Below, one piece after another: positions 1 through 9,424 of a stretch of 64,000 nucleotides of DNA (positions within the stretch are counted from its first letter, which is position 1; each line of letters opens with the position of its first letter). Under the pieces are notes generated by a model. The model saw only the letters and a program-made list of their open reading frames with translations. It was not told where the DNA came from and did not search any database. Origin of the DNA: Allochromatium tepidum (GTDB lineage: Bacteria; Pseudomonadota; Gammaproteobacteria; Chromatiales; Chromatiaceae); NCBI RefSeq assembly GCF_018409545.1, contig NZ_AP024563.1, positions 62,001 to 126,000 on the forward strand. Direction: 5' to 3'. Both the position numbers and the translations under genes were made by a program.

Positions 1-416
1 ACCGGCGATTGCTGGTGCACCTGCCCGAGTGGCTGGAGCAGCCGTTGCCCGGCGGCTCGCTGGTGCTCATCCACGGCCATCAGATCCCGGCGCGCAACCG
101 TCATGCCCTGTTGCGCGCGCGCTTCCCCGAGGCGCGCGCCATCGTCTATGGTCACAGCCATCGGTTGGAAACGGATCTCGACGCACGGCCCTGGGTGCTC
201 AATCCGGGCGCGGCCGGGCGCTCGCGCACCCACGGCGGACCGTCCTGTCTGGTGCTGATCGCCGACGCCGACGAATGGCGCGTCGAGAGCTACCGCTTTC
301 CGCTGTCGGTCCCGAGACGGGGAGTGCGCTACACTCCGCGCCATGAACACTCCAAGCACCCCATCGGTCAAACCGCCCAAGTCATTGCTGCGCCAGGTCG
401 GGCGGGCCATCGCTGA
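1..416 (+). CDS. Metallophosphoesterase, YfcE/MJ0936-like (3' part)
   Basis: The reading frame is open from the window edge, so the N-terminal metal-binding half lies outside. The visible 138 or so residues carry the C-terminal metallophosphoesterase blocks: an IHGH motif, then VYGHSH about 30 residues later, then the NPGA(A)GRSR block that ends small YfcE/MJ0936 phosphodiesterases. These enzymes hydrolyse phosphodiesters with a two-metal centre; the physiological substrate is usually unknown. The frame runs 74 bases into ttcA before its TGA, giving an unusually long tail after the family's normal end (the conserved part stops near base 310), so the last 30 residues are probably not functionally constrained. 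Family assignment is secure, substrate is not. Confidence 0.8.
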   Translation, partial: RRLLVHLPEWLEQPLPGGSLVLIHGHQIPARNRHALLRARFPEARAIVYGHSHRLETDLDARPWVLNPGAAGRSRTHGGPSCLVLIADADEWRVESYRFPLSVPRRGVRYTPRHEHSKHPIGQTAQVIAAPGRAGHR

Positions 417-1137
417 TTTCCGCATGATCGGCGAGGGGGATCGCATCCTCCTCGGCGTCTCCGGCGGCAAGGACTCGCTCTCGCTCTTACAGATCCTGGC
501 CCATCTGCGCACCTATGCCCCGGTCCGTTTCGAGCTGGCGGTCCTCACCGTCGATCCCGAGGTGCCGGGCTATGATCCGCAGCGACTGAAGGATTATTAC
601 GACCGGCTCGGTCTGACCTGGCACTATGAACAGCAGCCGCTGATGGAACAGGCCAAGACGCACATGGACGGCGATTCGTTCTGTGCCTATTGCTCGCGCA
701 TGAAGCGCGGCATCATGTACCGGCTCTGTCGCGAACATGGCTACAACGTGCTGGCGCTGGGGCAGCATCTCGACGATCTGGCCGAGAGTCTGCTGATGTC
801 GCTGTTCCACGGCGGTCAGTTGCGCACCATGAAGGCGCACTATCGCAACCAGGACGGCGATGTGCGCATCATCCGTCCGCTGGTCTACTGCCGCGAGCGC
901 CAGACGGCCGACTTCGCCCGTCGTGCCGGCTTGCCCGTGATCCCGGATTCCTGCCCGGCCTGCTTCACCAGGCCGACCCGACGCGAGCACATGAAAGCCT
1001 TGCTGGCGCGCGAGGAAGCCGAACACAGCACGATCTTCTCCAGTATCCTCCATGCCCTCAGGCCGATCATGGTCGAGGGCGAACTGCCTGAACCGGGCTG
1101 GACATGCCGATCCGAGCCAAGCTCGCCCTCGGACTGA
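343..1137 (+). CDS. ttcA: tRNA 2-thiocytidine synthetase TtcA
   Basis: 264 residues. An ATP-PPi loop SGGKDS lies at residues 40-45, followed by two cysteine pairs, CAYC at 114-117 and CPAC at 204-207, which in TtcA hold the [4Fe-4S] cluster used to thiolate C32 of certain tRNAs. The QHLDDLAES block that follows nucleotide binding is also present. Length is somewhat below the ~310 residues of E. coli TtcA because the C-terminal tail is shorter. The start ATG lies inside the end of the preceding phosphodiesterase frame. The gene's 3' end overlaps the start of the broken kinase by 34 bases, suggesting co-transcription. Identification is firm from motif order and spacing. Confidence 0.95.
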   Translation: MNTPSTPSVKPPKSLLRQVGRAIADFRMIGEGDRILLGVSGGKDSLSLLQILAHLRTYAPVRFELAVLTVDPEVPGYDPQRLKDYYDRLGLTWHYEQQPLMEQAKTHMDGDSFCAYCSRMKRGIMYRLCREHGYNVLALGQHLDDLAESLLMSLFHGGQLRTMKAHYRNQDGDVRIIRPLVYCRERQTADFARRAGLPVIPDSCPACFTRPTRREHMKALLAREEAEHSTIFSSILHALRPIMVEGELPEPGWTCRSEPSSPSD

Positions 1138-2234
1138 TCGCGATCCTCGCGCTCAACCTGCTCGCCAGTCTCCACGGTTTCCACCGCCTCACTCAGGCCG
1201 CGAGCCGCGAGGCCGAGATCCTGGAGACCTCGTCGGACATCCTGACGCTGGCCCTGAAGCTTGAGGTCGACCGGCAGGTACGTGGCATCGACCGCGAACC
1301 GACCGACCTGCTCGACCGGGTGGTCGAGTCGGCGCTCGCCCATCGCGAGACGACCCTGGCGCGCGTGCAGATCGCCGCCCGTCAGCATCAGCTCTGGAAC
1401 CTGATCCTCACCGGCGCCCTGATGAGCGGCGCGGCGCTGCTGCTCATGTGGTTGGTCGATCGCTCCATCGGACGCCCGATCGCCACCGCGACGGCTGTGG
1501 CGTGACAGATGGATCGCGCGAACGCTGAGTTGGCGCGCGCCGCCCAGGCCAAGGACGAGTTCCTCGCCGCCATGAGCCATGAATTGCGCACGCCCCTGAC
1601 CTCCATCCTGGGACTCTCCGAGACCATGGGCGATGGCCTGCTCGGTCCGCTGAGCGCCCAGCAGGAAAAGGCGGCGCGCATGATCCACGAGAACGGCACC
1701 CATCTGCTGGAACTCATCAACGACATCCTCGACATGTCGCGCGTGGCCTCGGGCCAGATGCATCTGCGCTGGGATCAGGTGCCGGTCGATCAGATCTGCG
1801 AGGCCAGTCTGCGGCTGATCGGGCCGGCGGCCAAGCGCAAGGGACTCAGGGTTTCGCTGGCGATCGATCCTCAGGCGTGGTTGGTGCGCGGCGACAGTCG
1901 GCGGCTCAAGCAGATGCTGGTCAATCTGCTGGGCAATGCGGTCAAGTTCACGCCTGAGGGCGGGGCGATCGGACTCGACGTCCAGGCCGATCCCGAGCGT
2001 GGTGAGCTGTGTTTCGGCATCTGGGATACGGGTGTGGGCATCCCGCGCGAGCAGTTCGAGCGGTTGTTCCAGCCGTTCGTGCAGCTCGACAACCGGCCGG
2101 CGCGTCAGTACGACGGTACCGGACTGGGGTTGGCGCCAGGGCAATCGCACGGCTCGGACTCAAGGAGCTGCACGCGACCGTGGCGCAGTGGGTCGCGCGC
2201 ACGCGCACAGCGGCGGCGCGTGCGCTATCTTGAG
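1104..2234 (+). pseudogene. Sensor histidine kinase, broken
   Basis: A membrane kinase split by an in-frame TGA at 1503-1505. The first part (1104-1505) has a membrane segment near its N-terminus, a short periplasmic stretch and a second membrane segment ending in an R-S-I-G-R-P HAMP-like start. In the same frame after the stop comes the dimerisation box MSHELRTPLTS, the N box (LVNLLGNAVKFTPEG), the G1 box WDTGVGIP and the G2 start DGTGLGLA. Right after G2, near 2135, the frame is lost and what follows is not kinase-like in this frame; an adjacent frame shows weak tail similarity up to about 2234. Most of HAMP is also missing. With stop, HAMP deletion and lost G2 tail, no functional kinase can be made. 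No receiver partner gene is adjacent. Confidence 0.85.
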
Positions 2235-2264
2235 GCTCAACATTCAGTCTGGAGGAAGACGCCT

Positions 2265-2828
2265 ATGTCTCAAGCCGCCCTCGAGCCGGCCTGTTACGAT
2301 GACATACTCGACCTGCCAGAACATCTGGTGGGCGAAATTTTGAACGGCACCCTGTATACGCAACCGCGTCCGGCCGCCAAGCATGCGCGTGCTTATTCGG
2401 CTCTGGGCTACCTGATCGGCGGCCCGTTCGACGGCAGTATCGGTGGGCCGGGCGGCTGGTGGATCTTCGACGAACCGGAATTACACCTCGGCGCCGATGT
2501 CCTGGTGCCGGATCTGGCCGGTTGGCGGCGCGAGCGGATGCCCGCCATTCCGGATACGGCTTGGTTCGATTTGGCTCCCGATTGGGTGTGCGAAATCCTC
2601 TCGCCCTCCACGGCCGCCAAGGATCGCGCGATCAAGCGGCCGATCTATGCGCGCGAGGGCGTCGAACATCTGTGGCTGATCGATCCGCAGACGCGGACGC
2701 TGGAGGTCTACCGGCTCCAGGCCGACGGGCACTGGCTGCTGCTCGATACGCTCAAGGACGACAGCCCCGTCAGTCAGCCGCCGTTCGAGGCCGTGACCTT
2801 CCCCTTGAACGCGCTCTGGACCGATTGA
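2265..2828 (+). CDS. Uma2-family putative endonuclease (DUF820)
   Basis: 187 residues. The start ATG at 2265 is chosen because a GGAGG sits about ten bases upstream; the same frame is open further 5' only through the kinase remnant. The protein shows the PD-(D/E)xK arrangement of Uma2 proteins: an N-terminal helix with EIL.G, the block ending in LGADVLVPDLAGWR (acidic metal ligand), and WVCEILSPSTAAKDR...K with the E..S and K expected in the nuclease core, followed by YAREGVEHLWLIDP. Uma2 proteins are abundant in cyanobacteria and some proteobacteria; biological role and substrate are not established. Its 3' end overlaps the convergent transglutaminase gene by 55 bases. Confidence 0.85.
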   Translation: MSQAALEPACYDDILDLPEHLVGEILNGTLYTQPRPAAKHARAYSALGYLIGGPFDGSIGGPGGWWIFDEPELHLGADVLVPDLAGWRRERMPAIPDTAWFDLAPDWVCEILSPSTAAKDRAIKRPIYAREGVEHLWLIDPQTRTLEVYRLQADGHWLLLDTLKDDSPVSQPPFEAVTFPLNALWTD

Positions 2829-4864
2829 GCCTTGGGCTGGAAGTCACGCAGCAGATTGGACAGCCGTTGCAGCGTCTCGGGCGTGGATCGCTCGCCATAG
2901 CGCGCCGGGACATAGAGCGCGAGGAAACCGCCGACATCCGTGGCCAGATCCGGCCGCGCGGCGGCGATGCGCCGACCATAGTCGCCCGGCCCCTCGTGCG
3001 GCAGGCGCGGCAGTCCGACACCGGCCAGCCGCCGGCACAGACGCGCATAGAGCCGTTCGAGCGGGTCGCGCTCGGTGCGTTCGCGCATCAGGACCAGCAG
3101 GATGCCGCCCAGGGTCAGCGAGACGGCCAGCACCATCAGCACCGCCAGTCCATATTCCTGCCAGGCGCCCAGCCCGAGCCGATCCATGAGCCGGCGCTGA
3201 TCCTGAGCCGAGAAATCCAGCACCCAGTTCTGCCAGGTCGCTTCCAGAGTGTCGCCCAGCAAACGCAGATCGCGCATCCAGCGTGCCAGTGCCGCCGCCT
3301 CGCCGAGATCGAAGCGCACAGAGGCGCCGGCCCCGAGCAGCTCGGTGGCCACGCGATTGTCGATGCGCGACGGATCGACCGCCGCCGTCGGATCGACCCG
3401 CACCCAGCCGCGTCCCTCGATCAGCACCTCGACCCAGGCATGGGCGTCGGACTGACGCACGATGGTATAGCCGCCGAACTCGTTGGTCTCGCCGCCGAGA
3501 TAGCCGAGCACGATGCGCGACGGGATGCCCGCAATCCGCATCAGGAGCGCGAAACTGCCGGCATAGTGTTCGCAAAAGCCGCTACGGGTCTCGAACAGGA
3601 ACTCATCGGCCGGGTTGGCGCCGAGTTTGGGCGGCAGCAGAGTGTAATAGAAGTTCTCGCGGTTGAAATGGGCCAGCGCCCGTTGGACGAGTGTCCAGTC
3701 GTCGGCGCGTTCTTCGCGACCATCCGAGCCATTGCCGCCCGGGGTACGCCAGTCCTCGACCAGGGCTCGCATCCGGGGGGTGACATTGTCGGGCAGTGCG
3801 AGCGCCAGCGCGCGCACCCGCTCGTCCGGCTCAGCGGTGCGATAGCTGAGGACCGAGCGCGCGTTGTAGCGCTTGAGCGCCGTCACCGGCTGGTTCGACA
3901 GCAACTGGTGGTCCGGACTGATCGCCGTGCCCTCCGGCTCGCTGACCGGCATGTCGAGCGCGAACAGCCAGCGTTGCTTGGTCGGCTCCATGACCACTTC
4001 GTACTCGATCGGGTCGGACGATTCGATCAGTCGCGCCGGCTGCTGCCGGTCGGACGGCGGTGCACCCGGCGTCCAGCGGCGTCCATCCATCTTCCACAGC
4101 ACCGGACCGCGCCAGTAGAGCTGATTCGAATCCGGACGCCGGTCCGCGAAGCGCGCGCGAAAGGCCAGTTCGCCATTGACCGCCAGTTCGCTGATGTTGC
4201 CCGGCTCCATGCTGTCCGACATGCCCATCAAGCCCCTGGAACTGTCGATCCCCAGACTCCAGAGCGGCGCGGTCAGACGCGGAAAGAGCACGAAGAGCAC
4301 GATGGTGAGCGGGATGGCCTGGAGCGCCAGTCGCGCACTCACCCGCAGCGCCGGGCGCAGACCCGCCGCCCCCAGTCCGCCATTGAGTTCGGTCAGCAGC
4401 GTGACCAGACCCAGGGCGATCAGTCCCAGATAGAAGGTGAGCTGGAAGGATTCGTCGAACAGGAACTGCACCACGCTCAGAAACCCGAGCAGGATTAGCA
4501 CCAGACGCAGATCGCGCTTGGTGTCGAGCTCCAGCAGCTTGAGAACGATCATGGTCGCCAGTAGCGCCGAGCCGCCGTCCTGGCCGGTGACGGTGTGATA
4601 GGCCGCCAGACAGTTGCCCAGACCGGCGAAGGCCAGCAGGGCGCGAATCCGGCGGTTGGGTAGTGCCGCCGGCCGGTGCAGCGCCACCAGCCGGATGGCT
4701 AGGATCAGGGCCAGGAAGGCTGTTACCTGACCGTCGAGATAGCGCGCGAAGGGCGCGCACGCCGCCGCGACCAGTAGCGTGGTCCAGAGGATCTGATGAC
4801 GCTCGGGCCGTTCGTCCGCCGGGATGCGATCGATCTTGGGTGCGATGGAATCAGTCTTGTGCAT
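2774..4864 (-). CDS. TgpA-like membrane transglutaminase (DUF3488)
   Basis: 696 residues. The N-terminal ~200 residues form a set of hydrophobic segments (DUF3488 type). A transglutaminase-like core follows with the expected triad: Cys in SGFCEHYA (about residue 432), His in DAHAWVEV (about 475) and Asp in RVDPTAA (about 490). One further membrane segment follows near residue 570 and then a cytoplasmic DUF4129-like tail. In Pseudomonas the TgpA protein has a periplasmic transglutaminase domain and is essential. The start overlaps the end of the upstream DUF58 gene by 14 bases, so the two are translationally coupled; together with moxR this is the standard three-gene set. The substrate protein is not known. 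Confidence 0.9.
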   Translation of the reverse strand: MHKTDSIAPKIDRIPADERPERHQILWTTLLVAAACAPFARYLDGQVTAFLALILAIRLVALHRPAALPNRRIRALLAFAGLGNCLAAYHTVTGQDGGSALLATMIVLKLLELDTKRDLRLVLILLGFLSVVQFLFDESFQLTFYLGLIALGLVTLLTELNGGLGAAGLRPALRVSARLALQAIPLTIVLFVLFPRLTAPLWSLGIDSSRGLMGMSDSMEPGNISELAVNGELAFRARFADRRPDSNQLYWRGPVLWKMDGRRWTPGAPPSDRQQPARLIESSDPIEYEVVMEPTKQRWLFALDMPVSEPEGTAISPDHQLLSNQPVTALKRYNARSVLSYRTAEPDERVRALALALPDNVTPRMRALVEDWRTPGGNGSDGREERADDWTLVQRALAHFNRENFYYTLLPPKLGANPADEFLFETRSGFCEHYAGSFALLMRIAGIPSRIVLGYLGGETNEFGGYTIVRQSDAHAWVEVLIEGRGWVRVDPTAAVDPSRIDNRVATELLGAGASVRFDLGEAAALARWMRDLRLLGDTLEATWQNWVLDFSAQDQRRLMDRLGLGAWQEYGLAVLMVLAVSLTLGGILLVLMRERTERDPLERLYARLCRRLAGVGLPRLPHEGPGDYGRRIAAARPDLATDVGGFLALYVPARYGERSTPETLQRLSNLLRDFQPKAQSVQSAFKGKVTASNGG

Positions 4865-5861
4865 GGCCGAAGAGTGCCAATCGGGTCAGACAGCGTTCGG
4901 TATGAGCCGTGCCTTGGGACAGCCCCTCCACCGCGCCGGGCAGACGCAGACCGAAGCGCGTCTGGCCGGCGCTGACGTCGAGCACCTGCCGCGTCAGCAG
5001 TCCGAGCCGGATCTCGGGATCGGGCGCGTTGAGCCGTGCCCAGTCGATCCAGACCTCCTGGCCCTGCTCGCCGCCGTATTGCTTGACCACCAGCCCGCGT
5101 TCGCGCGCGTAAGCCTTCCAATCGATGTGTCGGATCGAGTCGCCCGGACGATAGCCGCGCGAGCCGAGATAGTCTTCCGCCCCTTCATGACGGGTGCGAT
5201 GCGGACGTGGGCTGTCGCCGGCGTCATGGCCCGGTTCGGGCGCCTGGGGTGCGGGTTTGGGGAAGACCAGCGTCTTGGCCTCAGTGGCGACATAGGTCCA
5301 GGCGCGAAACAATCCCATCGGATGGCGCGTCTCGACCATCACGTCGGTCAGCCGATGCCAGCCGCGCTTCTCGGTCGGCACGGCCAGGGCGACCAGCGCC
5401 TGATCCCCGGCGCCGATATGAACCGGCGTCGGCGTCTCGCCGTTCTTGCGCAGACGGATGTCATGGCGCGGACGTTCGCCCTCGGCGCGCACGGCCACCT
5501 CGAAGCGCGCCCGTTCCCCGGCGAATACGGGTGATCCGCCGCGCGCCTGCACCGCCAGCCCCAGCAGATTGAACCAAGCATGATGCATGGCCACCAGCCC
5601 GACCGAAGCCAGGAAGAAGGTCAGCAGCAGTCCCAGGTTGTTCTGATAGTTCAGTGATCCGAGCAGCATCACCAGCATCACCGCGCCATACATGAACCCG
5701 GCGCGGGTCGGCACGATATAGATCTGACGCCCGCCGACACGCGCCACGCCGTCCGGTCCGGGCGGCACCCGGCGCAGCAGGCCGTCGAAATAGCGGTATG
5801 CGCGCTCGCGGAGGCTGTCGGAGACTTGGGACATGGCGTCAGGACGTGTCGTTGCGCTCAA
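4851..5861 (-). CDS. DUF58 domain protein (MoxR partner)
   Basis: 336 residues. Two hydrophobic segments near residues 40-85 anchor the N-terminus. The DUF58 signature lies near residues 230-260: the GYRPGDSIRHIDWKAYAR block, which is the family hallmark and resembles a von Willebrand A-type fold. The function is unassigned; the constant partnership with MoxR AAA+ ATPases and transglutaminases suggests a chaperone-like role in maturing envelope or metalloprotein complexes. An alternative start is Met10 at 5834. The gene lies 54 bases downstream of moxR and overlaps the transglutaminase gene, consistent with one operon. Confidence 0.9.
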   Translation of the reverse strand: MSATTRPDAMSQVSDSLRERAYRYFDGLLRRVPPGPDGVARVGGRQIYIVPTRAGFMYGAVMLVMLLGSLNYQNNLGLLLTFFLASVGLVAMHHAWFNLLGLAVQARGGSPVFAGERARFEVAVRAEGERPRHDIRLRKNGETPTPVHIGAGDQALVALAVPTEKRGWHRLTDVMVETRHPMGLFRAWTYVATEAKTLVFPKPAPQAPEPGHDAGDSPRPHRTRHEGAEDYLGSRGYRPGDSIRHIDWKAYARERGLVVKQYGGEQGQEVWIDWARLNAPDPEIRLGLLTRQVLDVSAGQTRFGLRLPGAVEGLSQGTAHTERCLTRLALFGHAQD

Positions 5862-5915
5862 GATTCGGCTCGGGTGTCGGTTTGACAGAGGATGTGGCGT
5901 CCCGTCGCGTCCGAT

Positions 5916-6860
5916 TCAAACCGGCACGTTGGTCAGGATGAAACGCGCTACCTCGTCGTCTCCGATCCGCTGTCCGGGCTCGCCGCCCGTCAAACGATGC
6001 ACGGCCACCGAGGGTAGCACCGCCTGCACGTCCTCGGGCATCACATAGTCGCGCCCGGCGAGCAACGCCCAGGACTTGGCCGCATGCAGCAGACCCAGCC
6101 CGGCACGCGGCGAGAGTCCATAGGCGAAACGCTCCGAGCCGCGCGTGAACTGTAAGATCGCATGCACATAGTCGATGATCGGCGGTGCGGCATGGATGCG
6201 GATCACGGACTTCTGCAACTCGATCAGCTCGGCATTGGTCAGGGCCGGTCGTTGGCGCGCGACCATCTCGCGTCGGTCCTCGCCGGCGAGCAGCGCCTTT
6301 TCCTGCTCGGCGGCCGGATAGCCGAGATGGATACGCATCAGAAAGCGGTCGAGCTGCGACTCGGGCAGCGGAAAGGTGCCGACCTGGAACAGCGGATTCT
6401 GGGTCGCGATGACGAAGAAGGGTTCGGGCAGGCGCCGCGTCTCGCCCTCGACCGTGACCTGCCGTTCCTCCATCGCCTCCAGCAGCGCGCTCTGCGCCTT
6501 GGGCGTGGCGCGGTTGATCTCGTCGGCCAGGATCAGTTGCGAGAAGATCGGGCCGGAATGGAAGCGGAAGCTCTCGGAGGCGCGATCATAGACCGAGACG
6601 CCGATGACGTCGGCCGGCAGCAGGTCGCTGGTGAACTGGATGCGCGAATAGTCCAGCCCGAGCAGCCGCGCCAGCAGATGCGCGAGCGTGGTTTTGCCGA
6701 CGCCCGGCAGATCCTCGACCAGCAGATGACCGCGCGCGAGCAGGCAGGCCAGCGCCAGACGCAGCTCGCGATCCTTGCCGAGGATGACGGCGCCCGCCTC
6801 CTGCAGGATGCTCTCGGCGAGGTTGGGACGGGCGGGATTGGATTTCGGATGTAGGCTCAT
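5916..6860 (-). CDS. MoxR-family AAA+ ATPase
   Basis: The start at 6860 (beginning MSLHPKSN) gives 314 residues, the usual MoxR length; the frame is open another 37 codons upstream, but that extension has no family character. Walker A is LPGVGKTT at 51-58, the Walker B region is LILADEINR, sensor 1 is ATQNP, and the family's [11 protein letters not shown] block and the C-terminal lid with [18 protein letters not shown] are present. MoxR ATPases act as chaperones together with VWA/DUF58 partners; the next two genes on the same strand are such a DUF58 protein and a transglutaminase. It is divergent from mnmG, with a 195-base interval between the two starts. Confidence 0.92.
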   Translation of the reverse strand: MSLHPKSNPARPNLAESILQEAGAVILGKDRELRLALACLLARGHLLVEDLPGVGKTTLAHLLARLLGLDYSRIQFTSDLLPADVIGVSVYDRASESFRFHSGPIFSQLILADEINRATPKAQSALLEAMEERQVTVEGETRRLPEPFFVIATQNPLFQVGTFPLPESQLDRFLMRIHLGYPAAEQEKALLAGEDRREMVARQRPALTNAELIELQKSVIRIHAAPPIIDYVHAILQFTRGSERFAYGLSPRAGLGLLHAAKSWALLAGRDYVMPEDVQAVLPSVAVHRLTGGEPGQRIGDDEVARFILTNVPV

Positions 6861-7055
6861 CAGGCACTCGGTGAGATCGCTGGCGCTCGGCTCGAGGCCG
6901 AAACGCGGTTTTCGGATCGGGATCAACCGAATTCCACAGGATTTCCATGTCGTTTTCCAGGCCGCGTGCATGGCGTCCAGGGTGCAAGATCGGCGGCAAA
7001 TCGCCTAAACTGCCGATCCCTCTTTCGTCATCTCCCCACGGATCTGCTCTCCAAG

Positions 7056-8945
7056 ATGCTTGCAAGCGATACCTATGACGTGATCGTGGTCGGCGGCGGT
7101 CATGCCGGCACCGAGGCCGCGCTGGCCGCCGCGCGCTGCGGCGTGCGCACCCTGCTCCTGACCCAGAACATCGAGACCCTGGGCCAGATGAGCTGCAACC
7201 CGGCCATCGGCGGCATCGGCAAGGGGCATCTGGTGCGCGAGATCGACGCACTCGGCGGTCTGATGGCGCGCGCCGCCGATCGCGCCGGTATCCAGTTCCG
7301 CATCCTCAACGCCAGCAAGGGGCCGGCGGTGCGCGCGACCCGTGCCCAGGCCGACCGCCAGCTCTACAAGGCCGCCGTGCGTGCGGCGCTGGAGAACCAG
7401 CCGGGGCTGGCGATCTTCCAGCAGTCGGTCGAGGATCTCCTCGTCGACGGCGAGCGCGTGACCGGCGTGCGCACCCAGATGGGTCTGGAGTTCCGGGCGC
7501 GTGCCGTGGTGCTCACGGTCGGCACCTTCCTCGGCGGGCGCATCCATGTGGGTCTGTCCAACTATGAGGGCGGTCGGGCCGGTGATCCACCCTCCAACGG
7601 GCTGGCGCGACGGTTGCGCGAGCTGCCGTTTCGCATCGAGCGGCTCAAGACCGGGACACCGCCGCGCCTCGACGCGCGCAGCATCGACTACAGTCGGCTC
7701 GCCGAGCAGCCGGGCGACGATCCGGTGCCCGTGTTCTCCTTCCTGGGCCGGCCCGAAGACCATCCCCGTCAGGTCAGTTGTCACATCACCCATACCAGCG
7801 AGCGCACCCACGACATCATCCGCTCGGGGCTGTCGCGCTCGCCGTTGTTCACCGGGGTGATCGAAGGGGTCGGGCCGCGCTACTGTCCCTCGATCGAGGA
7901 CAAGATCGTGCGTTTCGCCGACAAGACCTCGCATCAGATCTTCCTGGAGCCGGAGGGACTCACGACCCACGAGGTCTATCCCAACGGCATCTCGACCAGT
8001 CTGCCCTACGACATCCAGGAGGCCCTGGTGCGCTCGATCGTCGGGCTGGAACACGCGCATCTGACCCGGCCCGGCTATGCGATCGAGTACGACTTCCTCG
8101 ATCCGCGCGATCTCAAACCCTCGCTGGAGACGCGTCCCCTGTCGGGGCTGTTCCTCGCCGGTCAGATCAACGGCACCACGGGCTATGAGGAAGCGGGCGC
8201 TCAGGGGCTGCTGGCCGGGGCCAATGCCGCGCTCCAGGTCCGGGAGCGCGAACCCTGGCATCCGCGCCGCGATGAATCCTATCTTGGGGTCATGGTCGAC
8301 GATCTCATCACGCGCGGAACGAATGAGCCCTATCGCATGTTCACCAGCCGTGCCGAATACCGGCTGCTGCTGCGCGAGGACAACGCCGATCTGCGTCTGA
8401 CCGAGATCGGGCGCAGACTCGGTCTGGTGGGCGATGAACAATGGCGTGCGTTCGAGCACAAGCGCGAGGCCATCGAGCGCGAGCGCGAGCGTCTGCGCGA
8501 CACCTGGGTGCGGCCCGAGGCGCTCGACCCGGCGTCGGCGACTCAGGTGCTGGGCGAGCCGCTGCGCCGCGAAGCGCGCGCGCTCGAGCTGCTGGCGCGG
8601 CCCAATGTCGGCTATGCCGGCATCCGGGTGCTGATCGGTGAACCGCCCGAGCCGGTCGCGCCCGAGGTCGCCGAGCAACTGGAGATCCAGACCCGCTACG
8701 CCGGTTACATCGACCGCCAGCGCGCCGAGATCGAGCGCCGGCGCGAGCAGGAGCTCAAGCCGCTGCCCGAGGGCTTCGACTATGCGCAGGTGCGCGGACT
8801 CTCGGTCGAGGTGCGCGAGAAGCTGATGCGGGTGCGCCCGGCGACCATCGGACAGGCCGCGCGCATTCCCGGTGTCACACCGGCGGCGGTCTCGCTGCTG
8901 CTGATCCATCTCAAGCGGCAGGCTGGTTCGAAGGGGATCGATTGA
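7056..8945 (+). CDS. mnmG: tRNA uridine-5-carboxymethylaminomethyl modification enzyme MnmG (GidA)
   Basis: 629 residues from the ATG at 7056; the frame is open 30 codons upstream, but conservation begins at [15 protein letters not shown]. The FAD-binding GGGHAG is at 13-18, followed by the [14 protein letters not shown] block and, later, [17 protein letters not shown], all diagnostic. With MnmE it builds the cmnm5 group on U34 of several tRNAs, using FAD and methylene-tetrahydrofolate. In many gammaproteobacteria rsmG and parAB follow; here mnmG is followed instead by the remains of a cation-efflux gene, so the usual neighbourhood is lost. The C-terminal [17 protein letters not shown] motif is complete. 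Confidence 0.97.
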   Translation: MLASDTYDVIVVGGGHAGTEAALAAARCGVRTLLLTQNIETLGQMSCNPAIGGIGKGHLVREIDALGGLMARAADRAGIQFRILNASKGPAVRATRAQADRQLYKAAVRAALENQPGLAIFQQSVEDLLVDGERVTGVRTQMGLEFRARAVVLTVGTFLGGRIHVGLSNYEGGRAGDPPSNGLARRLRELPFRIERLKTGTPPRLDARSIDYSRLAEQPGDDPVPVFSFLGRPEDHPRQVSCHITHTSERTHDIIRSGLSRSPLFTGVIEGVGPRYCPSIEDKIVRFADKTSHQIFLEPEGLTTHEVYPNGISTSLPYDIQEALVRSIVGLEHAHLTRPGYAIEYDFLDPRDLKPSLETRPLSGLFLAGQINGTTGYEEAGAQGLLAGANAALQVREREPWHPRRDESYLGVMVDDLITRGTNEPYRMFTSRAEYRLLLREDNADLRLTEIGRRLGLVGDEQWRAFEHKREAIERERERLRDTWVRPEALDPASATQVLGEPLRREARALELLARPNVGYAGIRVLIGEPPEPVAPEVAEQLEIQTRYAGYIDRQRAEIERRREQELKPLPEGFDYAQVRGLSVEVREKLMRVRPATIGQAARIPGVTPAAVSLLLIHLKRQAGSKGID

Positions 8946-9049
8946 TGTCGTTTGCGATCGACGCGCTTTCGATCAGCGTGTCGCTCGCCTTAACGCGCCG
9001 GGGCCATCTGTGGGTTGCAGCCGGATATGGAGCATGAGGTGTTGTCACA

Positions 9050-9390
9050 GGAAGTGTTGATCAGGCGATCCCCATCGCCCTGCTGGGACTCGTGGCGAAT
9101 CTGGTCTGCGCCTGGCTGCTAAGGGACGGTCATGACCATCATCACCACCACCATGACCACGATCATCATCACGCCGGGCATCAGGATCCGAATCTGCGCG
9201 CCGCCTATCTGCATGTGCTCACCGACGCGGCGACCTCGGTGTTCGCGATCCTGGCGCTGTTCGGCGGCAAGCTACGGACAGCCTCGAACCGGACGACGTC
9301 CGGCGGGCGCTGAGCATCCACGAGGAAGAGGAACCGGTCCACGTCACCGTGGAGATCAATCGGCGCGCCGCGCCCGGCCGGCGGACCTGA
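9050..9390 (+). pseudogene. Cation diffusion facilitator (DmeF-like) remnant
   Basis: A frame beginning around 9060 reads as a membrane helix (AIPIALLGLVANLVCAWLL) followed by a histidine-rich loop and then NLRAAYLHVLTDAATSVFAILALFGG, typical of the middle of DmeF/CzcD-type divalent-metal efflux proteins. The frame then breaks. In the next frame (about 9280-9390) the family's C-terminus appears, ending VHVTVEINR. The transmembrane/cytoplasmic domain that should lie between them (well over 100 residues) and most of the N-terminus are missing, so this is a deletion remnant and not a sequencing frameshift. The interval 8946-9050 between mnmG and this remnant contains no gene I can support. Confidence 0.75.
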
Positions 9391-9424
9391 CCGGGGCATC
9401 GCGACGGCGCATCACAGAATCGGT

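Noticed and set aside
2459-4498. 679-codon open frame on the plus strand opposite the transglutaminase gene
   Set aside because: Antisense shadow; starts inside Uma2 in another frame and contains no motif.
9130-9180. CAT/CAC-rich run as a microsatellite or CRISPR-like repeat
   Set aside because: It encodes the histidine-rich loop of the cation-efflux remnant; there is no repeat-spacer structure. No CRISPR array was found anywhere in the window.
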